A stretch of DNA of 53,995 nt from a virus, in the IMG/VR virus record IMGVR_UViG_3300013101_000012, positions 1 to 53,995 of that record, one strand, 5' to 3'. Below are positions 22,968 through 31,442 of this stretch, in pieces. The position numbers and the translations under genes were made by a program. The notes under the pieces were generated by a model. That model saw only the letters and a list, made by a program, of their open reading frames with translations, was not told the DNA's origin and ran no database searches. The first letter of the stretch is position 1, and the number at the start of each line of letters is the position of its first letter.

Positions 22968-23756
22968 ATGACAAGAAAATATGGAATGGGGCCTATGCGG
23001 TCCTCTGATTTTGTTACTACTAATGAACTTAATTATTTAAGGCAAGAAGCAAAAAAATTAGATATCCCAATAGATGACATGGACTTTGAAGAAGAATTTG
23101 AAGGTCTGACCCCTGCGAGAAAACAGTGGATGGCAAAACGTGCTGAAATAAGTTTTTTGCAGAAGATATTTGGTGGGGTTGAGGTTGAGGAAGATGCGTC
23201 AACTAATGGCCTTGGGGCCATGCCAATGCCAGTTATTACTGGGGGAAAACCTCAAGCTAGGCCAGGCGAAATTATTAAACGTAAGCATAAGAAAAAGAAG
23301 AAGAAGAAAGGGGATCGTTACCATTACAAGGAGAGTACTGTGGGCAAAGCGAATCAATTATTAAATTTAATCGAGAAATCTACGGCTCCAGACAGCTTTA
23401 GCGTTTCTCAAACAATTCCTTCTATTGAAGAAGCACCAGAAACTTTAGGAAGAAGCACTTCTGGTGGGCCATCTTTGGCCAAGAATCAAATTTCCACGAG
23501 TCACTATGGAAGAACTAGTGGTTTGGGTTTAGCGAAGCCACAAGCTGCGAGCTATAAAGCATCAAGCCCAACTATTTCAGAAGAACCTTCATTGATAGGT
23601 GGTAGTGCTTCTACTGAACTATCAAACCCAGTACAAGAACCTAAAACTTCTCATGGCCAATGGTCTGCAAAGAATCCTTCTTTAGATTATGAAGGGGAGA
23701 TACAGACGAGCCCAAGAGGTTTAGGTAAAAATCAAGTACCCGGATCTTCATACTAG
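22968..23756 (+). CDS. Protein with internal head tag, 262 aa
   Basis: ATG at 22968 lacks a good ribosome site. Residues 1-110 are charged with one helical region and end in a run of Lys (KRKHKKKKKKKG). The shared tag appears at about residue 127 (KANQLLNLIE), followed by a Ser/Pro-rich disordered segment with repeated SLxKNQ/GLGK-type units. Like the gene at 13189, a nested start lies just before the tag. Confidence 0.55.
   Translation: MTRKYGMGPMRSSDFVTTNELNYLRQEAKKLDIPIDDMDFEEEFEGLTPARKQWMAKRAEISFLQKIFGGVEVEEDASTNGLGAMPMPVITGGKPQARPGEIIKRKHKKKKKKKGDRYHYKESTVGKANQLLNLIEKSTAPDSFSVSQTIPSIEEAPETLGRSTSGGPSLAKNQISTSHYGRTSGLGLAKPQAASYKASSPTISEEPSLIGGSASTELSNPVQEPKTSHGQWSAKNPSLDYEGEIQTSPRGLGKNQVPGSSY
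23340..23756 (+). CDS. Nested tagged protein, 138 aa, GTG start
   Basis: GTG at 23340 is in frame with the longer gene and has AAGGAG (23328-23333) exactly six bases upstream. Initiation there gives MGKANQLLNLIE at the N-terminus. The body is low-complexity Ser/Pro/Gly. The ribosome site is better than that of the full-length start, so this is probably a main product. Confidence 0.5.
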   Translation: MGKANQLLNLIEKSTAPDSFSVSQTIPSIEEAPETLGRSTSGGPSLAKNQISTSHYGRTSGLGLAKPQAASYKASSPTISEEPSLIGGSASTELSNPVQEPKTSHGQWSAKNPSLDYEGEIQTSPRGLGKNQVPGSSY

Positions 23757-23764
23757 AGGTAATT

Positions 23765-24322
23765 ATGAACGCAAATCGTTTGTTAAAATTGCTCGAGGAA
23801 GCTGACTTTGAGTTATGGTCGCCAGATAATACTGTTCCAAAAGGATCAAATATTATGATGGGGAATGAGGAAGTTAAACACTTTGAACACTCTTATGCCA
23901 CAAACCCTGTGACTATCAAAAATCACATGGACAGTCATTTGATTGCTTCTTATTACCCTCATGTATCTGTAGAGAGCAGTAGCTATAGTAAAAAGGGCCT
24001 AAAAATAAAGTTTATGGATGAACGGGCCGGAAGCTCCTGCACCTACACCTTCTCAGTGGATTCAGCCACTATGCGAAGTTATGTTGAAGGTGAAGGTAGA
24101 AAGCTGGATATTACCAAGTGGTATGTTCCTCATTCATTAGATGAAAATGGGGACAGATTTCCTAGTTTTCAAAAATTAGATTGGATCGAACCTGTTCTAT
24201 TAAGTTCTTTGTTTGGGACACCTGCGCAGAATTGGCCATCAAAAGTAGGCCCACAAGGTTATGGCCCAAATTCATCAAGAACTTACGATGCCTATGGCAA
24301 TGTAAAAACTAGGGAAAGATGA
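23765..24322 (+). CDS. Tagged protein, 185 aa
   Basis: GAGG lies upstream of the ATG. The tag is MNANRLLKLLEE. The rest looks like a globular beta-rich domain (SYYPHVSVESSSYSKKG, LKIKFMDERAGSSCTYTFSV) of the wedge/adapter kind and a Pro/Asn-rich end. No family recognised. Cleavage after Glu11 or Glu12 is predicted. It overlaps the next gene by four bases. Confidence 0.65.
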   Translation: MNANRLLKLLEEADFELWSPDNTVPKGSNIMMGNEEVKHFEHSYATNPVTIKNHMDSHLIASYYPHVSVESSSYSKKGLKIKFMDERAGSSCTYTFSVDSATMRSYVEGEGRKLDITKWYVPHSLDENGDRFPSFQKLDWIEPVLLSSLFGTPAQNWPSKVGPQGYGPNSSRTYDAYGNVKTRER

Positions 24323-24537
24323 AGCAAGCTGATACTTTGAACTCACTTATTGAGGTCATAGAAGACCGAAGAAGTGAAGAAGAACGAAGAGAGGGCCCAG
24401 ATTCTAGGCGGGCTAACCCGATGCCTGATCATATTTCACCAAGCGAGAGAGATAGAAGGGTAAAAGTCAGGCGGGTTAAAGACCAAATAAAAAAAGCTGG
24501 GCGGGATGATTTTAAGAAAAAACATAGAGAAGAGTAA
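24319..24537 (+). CDS. Charged protein with tag-like start, 72 aa
   Basis: ATGA overlap. The N-terminus MKQADTLNSLIEVIE has L-I-E and V-I-E, compatible with the tag. The rest is nearly all charged (DRRSEEERREGPDSRR, RRVKVRRVKDQIKKAG), similar to DNA-associated internal head proteins. TAATG overlap with the next gene. Confidence 0.6.
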   Translation: MKQADTLNSLIEVIEDRRSEEERREGPDSRRANPMPDHISPSERDRRVKVRRVKDQIKKAGRDDFKKKHREE

Positions 24538-25340
24538 TGTTTCCATGGCAAGAAATAGCAAAAGAACAGTTGGAAAGAACACTAGGCCCTCTAGATGTAC
24601 GGGAATATGATCAACACTATGTAGCTCTTACTGATGCTGGTGGCTATGCTTATGAAGTCTATAAAGACATGCAAACAGCAGAAGGTATCGCAATAAACAA
24701 TATTTACCTAGCTTGGAGATCAGATTCCCAAAAATACGATGGTATGTTTAAGAGCCACCCAGAACTCTTCAGTATTCCTGACGGGAATTTAGATGGGATA
24801 GCTGCTGATATGTCTAAGGTTGTTACCCACTTTAAAGTAGATGCCCTTATAACCTCTTATGATTTAGAGAGTTCTCAGGAATATAAGAAGTATGATTTGG
24901 CAAAAAAGAGAAAGGCCCAGAATAAAGATAACCAAAAAGATATTAAAATCTCTTATTCACAATCAAATTCTAGCGTTGAAAAAGACTTCTTAAGAAACAA
25001 TTTACTCTCCTTAAAAGCACAACAAGGTTCTATAGATGATGATTTAGATGCATCAGAAGATATTCTGTACGAATTGGCAGCAAAAATTCATCACGAGGAT
25101 ATTATACATCAGATAAAAGGTGATCCCATGGAGTTTATCCAGACGGAACTTGGATTTGATGACGTGATGGATTCTCCTTGGGTTAATTTCGATTTTTGGG
25201 AGATGGCCCGTGTGATTTTAAAAGATGAGGGACTTGGGAATATCCTTTCAGGGAACATAGAGACTATGCAAGGTGGTCGAGTTTTGAATACAGTGAAGGG
25301 AAAATCAAATGAGTCTCGGAGAAATTATGAAGTTCCATGA
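24537..25340 (+). CDS. Hypothetical virion-region protein, 267 aa
   Basis: Starts with MFPWQEIAKEQLERTLG. The N-terminal half has an alpha/beta look (HYVALTDAGGYAYEVYKDMQ); a Lys-rich linker separates it from an acidic helical C-terminal half. No catalytic motif. It lies between tagged cargo genes and the prohead protease, so a head-assembly role is possible. It overlaps the next gene. Confidence 0.6.
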   Translation: MFPWQEIAKEQLERTLGPLDVREYDQHYVALTDAGGYAYEVYKDMQTAEGIAINNIYLAWRSDSQKYDGMFKSHPELFSIPDGNLDGIAADMSKVVTHFKVDALITSYDLESSQEYKKYDLAKKRKAQNKDNQKDIKISYSQSNSSVEKDFLRNNLLSLKAQQGSIDDDLDASEDILYELAAKIHHEDIIHQIKGDPMEFIQTELGFDDVMDSPWVNFDFWEMARVILKDEGLGNILSGNIETMQGGRVLNTVKGKSNESRRNYEVP

Positions 25341-25941
25341 TACAATATCTTTACAAATGTTTTTAGTAGAATGTGGAAGGTTCGATTTACTATCAAAAGT
25401 ATCTGAGGATTTTACTCCAGATGATGATCTTATTGAGGTGCTTGTTAAATCAAGAAATAAACTTATTCCCAAGAAACCAGATTTTGCCAAGAGTCAGGAG
25501 ATGAAAAGTAAATGGAACACTATAAAAGGTAAACTTATGAAGGGAATCCAAACCTTTCATAGCTCTACAGCAGGGAAAAGATTTCACCGGGCCTTGAATA
25601 GGTTTTTGGCCACGAGAATGGGCCGGATAAAAAGAGATGATGTAGATACTAAAGGTCATAGAAACCATAATGATCCTGAAGAGGAAGGGGGATTAAGGAA
25701 TAAAGATAGGAAAGAGGAGTCCTATAATGAAAAAGTGGAGTTTCTTAAAGCAGTATCTTCATATATCACTCATCTTCATATTGAAAATGAGTATTTCCAC
25801 CCATTAAGTGAAGAGGTGTCTTTTACAGAGTTTTTCAATGTTGCAATTCCTCTACTCCGCCATATAGAATTGAAGGTACTTAATGAAGAAGCTTTGGATA
25901 GCATTGAGATGGACTTTATAGAAACCGTCACATTGAATTAA
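25309..25941 (+). CDS. Hypothetical protein, 210 aa
   Basis: Two starts are possible: ATG 25309 (AAGGG eight bases upstream) and ATG 25327 (GGAG five bases upstream, MKFHDTISLQ). Both lie within the previous gene. The protein is helical with a basic middle (FHRALNRFLATRMGRIKRDD) and acidic end. It directly precedes the protease/scaffold gene. Function unknown. Confidence 0.6.
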   Translation: MSLGEIMKFHDTISLQMFLVECGRFDLLSKVSEDFTPDDDLIEVLVKSRNKLIPKKPDFAKSQEMKSKWNTIKGKLMKGIQTFHSSTAGKRFHRALNRFLATRMGRIKRDDVDTKGHRNHNDPEEEGGLRNKDRKEESYNEKVEFLKAVSSYITHLHIENEYFHPLSEEVSFTEFFNVAIPLLRHIELKVLNEEALDSIEMDFIETVTLN

Positions 25942-25949
25942 GAGATATT

Positions 25950-27317
25950 ATGAAAATAAAAATTAACGATTCTTTTAAACCCGACACTAAGTTCTCTCTG
26001 GAAGAGAATAATGGGTCTTTAGGAAATGGTATTCTTGGAAAAATAAAAGGCGAGTTCTTTGTCCCTGATGGGAAATCAAGGAATGATCGTTATTATTCTA
26101 AGAATTTGTGGCAAACAACCTTAGGTAAAACCGCAGTTCAAGAAAAGCTCCAAAACCGAGGGATGTTTGGTACTATTAGTCATGAGCAAGAAATAAACGA
26201 TACCGCGTTATTAGAGGGGAAAATATCCCACGTGATAACCAATCTGTGGATAGATGAGTCCAATAGCAAAGGGATGGGAGAAGCACTTATTCTCGACACC
26301 CCCGCAGGGAAGATCTTAAACACAGTAATGAGGGCAAACGCTCAACTCTACACTTCTTCAAGGGCCTTCGGTTCTTTGGGGGAAAATGGGATGAATGGAG
26401 TGCCACGAGTTAATGAAGCAGATTATGAATTGGAGACTTTTGATTTTGTGTTGAATCCAGGTTTTTTACAGGCAAGGCCAAAAATTGCTGAGTCGCTACA
26501 AAAAATTATTGATCAGGGAAAAGAACAGTATAATAATAATATAGATAATAAGGAGATTACTATGTCCGAAAAATTGATTGAAAAATTGTCGGGTGAAATC
26601 TCTCAGGCGAAAGAAAGTTTGGGGGCTATTACCGAGTCATTAGAGAATGAGAAAGCTAAAAATAAAGTTTTAGTTTCTGAAAATGGGGAATTCCAAAAGA
26701 AATATGACTTTCTAAGAAAGAGAGTTGATGGACTTACGGAATATAAAAAGCTTGGGACACCTCAAGAAATTTCGAAGGTATTTGATCTAACAGAGTCAAA
26801 CCAAGACGTTTTGGGAACTTATAAAGAATTAGGTACTCCTGAAGAGATTGGACAGGTTTTTGAGAGGTTTGAAAACACTTTAGAAGCTATTGATGAGTTA
26901 GGGGGCCTTCCAGCGGTTCAAAAAAGCATTGATGGTTCCATCAAAGTTCTTACTGAGTATTTAGAACTAGGTACTCCAAAAGAAATTGAGAAGGTTTTTG
27001 AGCACACAGAAAAAGCTATTCTTGATAAAAAAGACCTTGATAGAAGAGTAATGGTTGAAAAAATCTCCCAAAAAATCGGAGTTCCTGCTGCTAAAATTGC
27101 AAAACTTTATCCGCACATGAATGAAGAAGAAATTACAGAGTTTTTTGTGGACCAAGAAGTTAAAAGAAGAAGAACTCCTAAGCAGGAAATCTATAAGAAA
27201 AGAAATGCTAGTTTAACTGAGAGTTTATCTAATATGAATAATAAAGAGTCTTCAGGTATCGGCACGGTTCTAAATGAATCAAGAGGTCGGGCCCTTATGG
27301 ACTTTTTTAGTAAATAA
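25950..27317 (+). CDS. Prohead protease fused to scaffold, 455 aa
   Basis: Residues 1-195 are a head-maturation protease of the T4 gp21/HK97 gp4 type. His78 in GTISHEQE, Ser136/137 in LYTSSRAFGSL and an acidic residue in ETFDFVLNPGF fit the catalytic set. Residues 205-455 are a scaffold/core domain rich in Glu and Lys, with about four units of the form LGTPxEIxxVFE, coiled-coil stretches and a short Arg-rich end (RGRALMDFFSK). The protease would cut the scaffold, the capsid protein and the tagged internal proteins after (L/I)xE. T4 encodes these functions separately, whereas lambda C/Nu3 is arranged like this. Confidence 0.82.
   Translation: MKIKINDSFKPDTKFSLEENNGSLGNGILGKIKGEFFVPDGKSRNDRYYSKNLWQTTLGKTAVQEKLQNRGMFGTISHEQEINDTALLEGKISHVITNLWIDESNSKGMGEALILDTPAGKILNTVMRANAQLYTSSRAFGSLGENGMNGVPRVNEADYELETFDFVLNPGFLQARPKIAESLQKIIDQGKEQYNNNIDNKEITMSEKLIEKLSGEISQAKESLGAITESLENEKAKNKVLVSENGEFQKKYDFLRKRVDGLTEYKKLGTPQEISKVFDLTESNQDVLGTYKELGTPEEIGQVFERFENTLEAIDELGGLPAVQKSIDGSIKVLTEYLELGTPKEIEKVFEHTEKAILDKKDLDRRVMVEKISQKIGVPAAKIAKLYPHMNEEEITEFFVDQEVKRRRTPKQEIYKKRNASLTESLSNMNNKESSGIGTVLNESRGRALMDFFSK
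26562..27317 (+). CDS. Nested scaffold protein, 251 aa
   Basis: In-frame ATG at codon 205 has a perfect AAGGAG (26550-26555) six bases upstream, and begins MSEKLIEKLSGE. Independent initiation would make scaffold alone in excess over the protease fusion, as in lambda C/Nu3. The GTPxEI repeats lie entirely in this part. Confidence 0.65.
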   Translation: MSEKLIEKLSGEISQAKESLGAITESLENEKAKNKVLVSENGEFQKKYDFLRKRVDGLTEYKKLGTPQEISKVFDLTESNQDVLGTYKELGTPEEIGQVFERFENTLEAIDELGGLPAVQKSIDGSIKVLTEYLELGTPKEIEKVFEHTEKAILDKKDLDRRVMVEKISQKIGVPAAKIAKLYPHMNEEEITEFFVDQEVKRRRTPKQEIYKKRNASLTESLSNMNNKESSGIGTVLNESRGRALMDFFSK

Positions 27318-27434
27318 TTAATAGTGCTGTTGGTTAGGTTATGTTCGGAAGGACATAGACAAACCACTGGCCTTAAACAGTTTTTACCCCTGCACTTCAG
27401 GGAATGAAACGATAACAAAAAATACGGAGATAAA
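27318..27434 (+). promoter_or_regulatory. Structured leader before the capsid gene
   Basis: The 117-base gap can form TATGTTC/GGACATA (loop GGAA, one G-U pair) near 27339-27358 and CCCTG/CAGGG near 27388-27402, with a TTTTT run between. It also holds GGAG before the capsid ATG. These hairpins could stabilise the capsid mRNA or mark a processing site. No convincing promoter was found. Confidence 0.35.
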
Positions 27435-28877
27435 ATGAGCAAGGAAAGACTCGTTGAGGCTAAAACTGCGAAAGCAAAAGACCAAGCCTTAATTTATTAT
27501 GACCGTTATCGTGATCAAATTGATCTTTTAGAACATTCCACTTTAGCAAAGATTAAAGGGAAAGTAGATATTTATGATGTCTATGCTCTAGGAAAACAAT
27601 TAGAGCAATATGATACGATGACAGCAATTTGTGAAGAAGTTGGTAATACTGCCTTACTAGGTGTTATTCCTAACATCGCTTATGATGTTATCACAGCAGT
27701 ACATGGTGCTTCTGTAATTCCTATCATGGCCTCGGTTCAACCAATCGAAGATGAACAAGGGATTGTTTACTTCAAGACTGTTAGAACAACTGACGTTAGA
27801 GGTTCACAGACCACCGCAGGTGACGTGGTAACTGATCCTAGAGTACCTATCAAATATCAAGAAGGTTATGCTTCTAATAGCTTAACACATACTGAGGTTG
27901 GTACTGGTGCTACTACTATGACTATTAACCTACCTATCGCACCTATCAGAGGACAAACTTTGAGGATTAATGGTGTGGTAACCGCTACACAACTTTCAAA
28001 TGGTGTTCAAGGTGCTGATCAAGGGCCAAGAGACATGACGGATACCAGCGTAGGTATCATTTGGGGTGACGGCGTTTCTGGTAATGTTGATTATGATAGT
28101 GGTATTGTAAGTTTAACTTTTGCTGTTGCACTCCCTGCTACAGAAGAAGCACAAGTTACTTACCAACAAAACTTTGAAGCGAATCAAGATTTGCCTCAAG
28201 TTGACATGTACTTCGATTCTCAAGCAATCCATGCAAAAATGTATGCATTAAAAGGGACCATTGGACTCTTACAATCGTACGGAATGCAAAAAAGGTTCGG
28301 AAAGATTGCAGAAGATGAGATGTCTAAAGATCTAGTTCAAGAGATCAACAAAGAGATTGGTGGAGATATCATTAGGATGTTAGCTGCTGCTGCTGTTGGT
28401 ACTACTACTTTTAGTAGAACTCTTCCTGCTGGAACTTCAGACTTTGATCACAGACAGTCTTATAAATTCAAGCTTGCTGATTCTGAAGCATTACTTGCCC
28501 AGAACTCAGGTAGAGGGACTATCTCTCTCTTGATTGTGGGATCAACTCATGCGTCTTTAATTCAAACTCTTCCTGGGTTTGAAAGAATTTCTGATGGTAA
28601 TACTCTAGGTATGCACATTTTTGGTACACTTGATGGTATTCCTGTCATTAGAGTTGTTCAGCAAAACTTACTTGGCCCTGAAGATGGGATTGCCTTATGG
28701 AAAGGCACTTCTCCTTGGGAAGCCGCTGTTGTATATTCTCCTTTCATGCCTTTAACTATGACTGATCTGTTGCCGATGGCTCCAAATCCATTGTTAAAAA
28801 TGAGAGCTGCTGCTGTTTGGGCAGGGGTGGACGTTATCGTTCCACAATATGCCACTCGTTTTAATGTAATTCCTTAA
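27435..28877 (+). CDS. Major capsid protein, 480 aa
   Basis: Position after the protease/scaffold, a GGAG site, a private terminator and an HK97-fold-like sequence identify the main shell protein. Examples are the long N-terminal helix, ASVIPIMASVQPIEDEQG, the axial part RMLAAAAVGTTTF and the C-terminal KMRAAAVWAGVDVIVPQYA. Residues 1-33 end in D-L-L-E, a candidate site for the prohead protease, so mature protein would start near His34. A beta-rich insert around residues 155-245 may be an insertion domain exposed on the shell. Confidence 0.88.
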   Translation: MSKERLVEAKTAKAKDQALIYYDRYRDQIDLLEHSTLAKIKGKVDIYDVYALGKQLEQYDTMTAICEEVGNTALLGVIPNIAYDVITAVHGASVIPIMASVQPIEDEQGIVYFKTVRTTDVRGSQTTAGDVVTDPRVPIKYQEGYASNSLTHTEVGTGATTMTINLPIAPIRGQTLRINGVVTATQLSNGVQGADQGPRDMTDTSVGIIWGDGVSGNVDYDSGIVSLTFAVALPATEEAQVTYQQNFEANQDLPQVDMYFDSQAIHAKMYALKGTIGLLQSYGMQKRFGKIAEDEMSKDLVQEINKEIGGDIIRMLAAAAVGTTTFSRTLPAGTSDFDHRQSYKFKLADSEALLAQNSGRGTISLLIVGSTHASLIQTLPGFERISDGNTLGMHIFGTLDGIPVIRVVQQNLLGPEDGIALWKGTSPWEAAVVYSPFMPLTMTDLLPMAPNPLLKMRAAAVWAGVDVIVPQYATRFNVIP

Positions 28878-28885
28878 TAAGATTT

Positions 28886-28917
28886 GGGGGTCGGAACTCC
28901 GACCCCCTTCTTTTTTT
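28886..28917 (+). terminator. Factor-independent terminator after the capsid gene
   Basis: GGGGGTCGG (28886-28894), loop AACT and CCGACCCCC (28899-28907) form a perfect 9-bp GC-rich stem followed by TTCTTTTTTT. This is the strongest terminator in the window and sets capsid mRNA apart from the tail genes. Confidence 0.93.
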
Positions 28918-28980
28918 CAGAGGATTAGTTACTTGTGGGAAAAAGTAATGTTATTCTTGGAATATTAATAAGGAGATTTC

Positions 28981-29361
28981 ATGTACAAAGTTACAAATGC
29001 CACGAAAACAACAGTTAGTCTAAACGCCTTAAATAAAGACAGAGTTCTTTTTGGTATAGGTGAATCCGTCCTCATGGAGGAATCCAAGTATATAGCTTAT
29101 AAGAAAGGCATAGATAATTATGTGAAGCTTAAAATTTTAAGTATCGAAGTAGATACCCCTGTGAAAGTTAAAACAATTCCTGAAAATATGGCAGAAGACA
29201 ATTTACCGAAAGGAATTGATAATAGTCTTATCCAAGAGGATATAAATGGAAAGATGGAAGAAGTTGCAAAAGAAGGGAAAGCAAAAGACCAAGAAGCAAA
29301 AAAATCTAGAAAGATTGCTAAAGGCAAAAAGAAAGGCAGTTCTGAATCCACGTCTGCTTGA
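28981..29361 (+). CDS. Hypothetical Lys-rich protein, 126 aa
   Basis: AAGGAG lies before the ATG. Residues 1-65 look like a small beta domain (DRVLFGIGESVLMEESKYI); the rest is charged and Lys-rich (KARKIAKG-like repeats of Ala/Lys), probably disordered. It is the first gene after the capsid terminator, where decoration or neck proteins are common. No family is assigned. Confidence 0.6.
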   Translation: MYKVTNATKTTVSLNALNKDRVLFGIGESVLMEESKYIAYKKGIDNYVKLKILSIEVDTPVKVKTIPENMAEDNLPKGIDNSLIQEDINGKMEEVAKEGKAKDQEAKKSRKIAKGKKKGSSESTSA

Positions 29362-29411
29362 AGTTACGAGAGAAGATTTAATTAGATGGCATAATGAATA
29401 GTAGGTGATTT

Positions 29412-30116
29412 GTGAAACTGCAGGAGATCTTTGAAAGGGTAGTAGTAGAATCTGGACAGTTTCTTTTAAACTCTGGCGAATTAGAGTTAAACGAAGATAA
29501 CTTTGCTATCTTAGTAAGGGCCACTCTTTCTGTTTACTCCAGATACTCCCCAGTATCCCATATGTTCTATGTTGATATGACTAGTGTTAGAAATTTTAGT
29601 TTCACTCTAGGGAACACTAGATGGGAAAAATTCCCGAATGGGAAAATCCCTGATAGTGTTTTCGATTGCATCCCAGTGCGAGGTGCTTGGATTCTTCCTT
29701 CTTACTACTACCAGTACTATCAATATTTTAATTTCAGAAATCATATGAGCGCTCAGTCTGATAGTAGAATCAAACAACCTTATCCTTTCATTTATAGAAA
29801 ACCTAAGATCACTATCGGTATCTCTTCTTTCGCAGAAGTTCATGTACTACTGAGACAAGAGGTTAGGATGGAGGAAGAAGGTGGTGTGACTAAATACTAT
29901 GTAGATTCAATAGATGATTTAACAGATAGTCTTTTCTTTGACTTATTAACTGCTAAATTCATGAAAGCTATAGGTAGACAGAGAAGGGCCTTCACACTAT
30001 CAGATGTTTCTTTATTATTAGATGCCCCCCAGTTAGTTGCAGAGGGGGATGCTATGGAAAAAGATGCCCTGCAGTTATTAACTGATAACAATAAATGGTA
30101 TTTAGCCTGGGGATAG
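29412..30116 (+). CDS. Probable neck/head-completion protein, 234 aa
   Basis: GTG start. The protein has a helical N-terminus, many aromatic residues (SYYYQYYQYFNFRNHM) and a helical C-terminus (LTAKFMKAIGRQRRAFTLSD). It occupies the place of head-tail connector proteins between capsid and sheath genes. Sequence similarity to T4 gp13 or other connectors is not obvious by eye, so the role is inferred from position. Confidence 0.5.
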   Translation: MKLQEIFERVVVESGQFLLNSGELELNEDNFAILVRATLSVYSRYSPVSHMFYVDMTSVRNFSFTLGNTRWEKFPNGKIPDSVFDCIPVRGAWILPSYYYQYYQYFNFRNHMSAQSDSRIKQPYPFIYRKPKITIGISSFAEVHVLLRQEVRMEEEGGVTKYYVDSIDDLTDSLFFDLLTAKFMKAIGRQRRAFTLSDVSLLLDAPQLVAEGDAMEKDALQLLTDNNKWYLAWG

Positions 30117-30171
30117 TGGTCAGGTATTTTACAAAAACATATTAATAAACAAATTACTGGAAGCACGCCTT

Positions 30172-30744
30172 ATGAAATCAGCACATCATTTACTTCATTT
30201 ATTAGAAAATATTTACGCTGATCTTGTTAAGTTTGGTAAAGAGGGGACTCCTCAAGAAAAAGCAGCTAAACAACAAGATGACGAATATTGGAAACAAAGG
30301 AATATCCAAGATGGTACTGCTGAAGTCCCTTATGTTAAAGAAATGAAAAATATGGCCGAGCAAATAAGACAGCTTAGAGATCAAGTTAAAAAGGTTATGC
30401 CTACTGGTGGTAAAAACGGAGATATTAAAAAAGATAGGCACAGATTTGCTAGATCAATGGGCGACAAATTTTCTTTTTCTGGAAGACTTACTAAGGTGAT
30501 GAAGGGAATTCAAAACGATCAAATGATTCAAGATAAGCAAAGATGGGTAGAAATGATTACACTAGCTGCTCATGCATACAGACACCTCGATGGTAGCAGT
30601 GAAAGTTTGGAAACCCTTAATAGAATGTTAAATGGTGGTGGTAGTGATGATTCAAGCGGGGATGCGTTAGGAAGCGGTTACCTCTCTAGTGGTGGTGGCG
30701 GTGGCGCACCTCCAGCAGCACAAACAATGTCACGAACAATGTAA
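30172..30744 (+). CDS. Tagged protein, 190 aa
   Basis: The tag is MKSAHHLLHLLE, with a predicted cut after Glu12. The body is charged and helical (MAEQIRQLRDQVKKVMP, FARSMGDKFSFSGRLTKVM), followed by a Gly/Ser-rich tail with GGGGGAPPAA. No SD-like sequence is very strong. It sits among neck genes, far from the main cluster of tagged genes, which shows that the tag is not confined to one cassette. Confidence 0.6.
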   Translation: MKSAHHLLHLLENIYADLVKFGKEGTPQEKAAKQQDDEYWKQRNIQDGTAEVPYVKEMKNMAEQIRQLRDQVKKVMPTGGKNGDIKKDRHRFARSMGDKFSFSGRLTKVMKGIQNDQMIQDKQRWVEMITLAAHAYRHLDGSSESLETLNRMLNGGGSDDSSGDALGSGYLSSGGGGGAPPAAQTMSRTM

Positions 30745-30747
30745 TGT

Positions 30748-31440
30748 ATGGCGACGTTAGAACAAATAACTTATGATTTAGGACTATATAGACCTGGGGC
30801 CCAGGTACATTACCCCCCATTGGCAGTTAAAACACCTTATAAAATAGAGTTTCACCCTACCTCTAATGTTAAACATATCTCTACACTTAGTTTTGATTCT
30901 ACTGTGCGTTCTCAAAAGAACCCTAGAGGTGGAGATTACTCAGTGGCAGTTAGGTTTGAAGGTGTTTCTTTTATTGAAGATAAACCAGACTTAGATCATA
31001 TACTCCCCTTTAACCCAACTAAGTTACCTGGGGCCATGAACTTAGCAGACCTCTATTATGTTAAACCCCCATCTTTTCAGGTAGAAAATTGTTTACTTTT
31101 TTGTGGGTGTAAATCTTTTCAGTTTGAATACGAGTTTCAACTTTATAAAAAAGGATCAACACCTGCTGTGTTTAGGCCTTATCACCCAATTGATTTTAGG
31201 GGGACTAGAGGGCCCCCAGGAAGGCAGTATAAAACAAGGATAACTCCATCTACACCTAGTAGTTATGCAAGACCTCCTAATCCAAGTAATCCTAACTTGA
31301 CAACATATATTGACCAAGCAACAGGGGCCAGGAGAGTAGCTAAGGATTTTGTAAACCCGAACAACTTCATGGGTTACTGTAAGCATGTTCATAATTTTAT
31401 TAATGCCCTTATAAGGGCAAGCTATCTTAAAATGAGGTAA
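30748..31440 (+). CDS. Virion-region protein, possible neck component, 230 aa
   Basis: Beta-rich sequence with several Cys (VENCLLFCGCKSF, GYCKHVHNF) and a Pro-rich central part. It begins four bases after the previous stop. No family is recognised; the position among neck genes suggests a connector or head-closure role. The Cys pattern could bind a metal or form disulphides. Confidence 0.5.
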   Translation: MATLEQITYDLGLYRPGAQVHYPPLAVKTPYKIEFHPTSNVKHISTLSFDSTVRSQKNPRGGDYSVAVRFEGVSFIEDKPDLDHILPFNPTKLPGAMNLADLYYVKPPSFQVENCLLFCGCKSFQFEYEFQLYKKGSTPAVFRPYHPIDFRGTRGPPGRQYKTRITPSTPSSYARPPNPSNPNLTTYIDQATGARRVAKDFVNPNNFMGYCKHVHNFINALIRASYLKMR

Positions 31441-31442
31441 TC

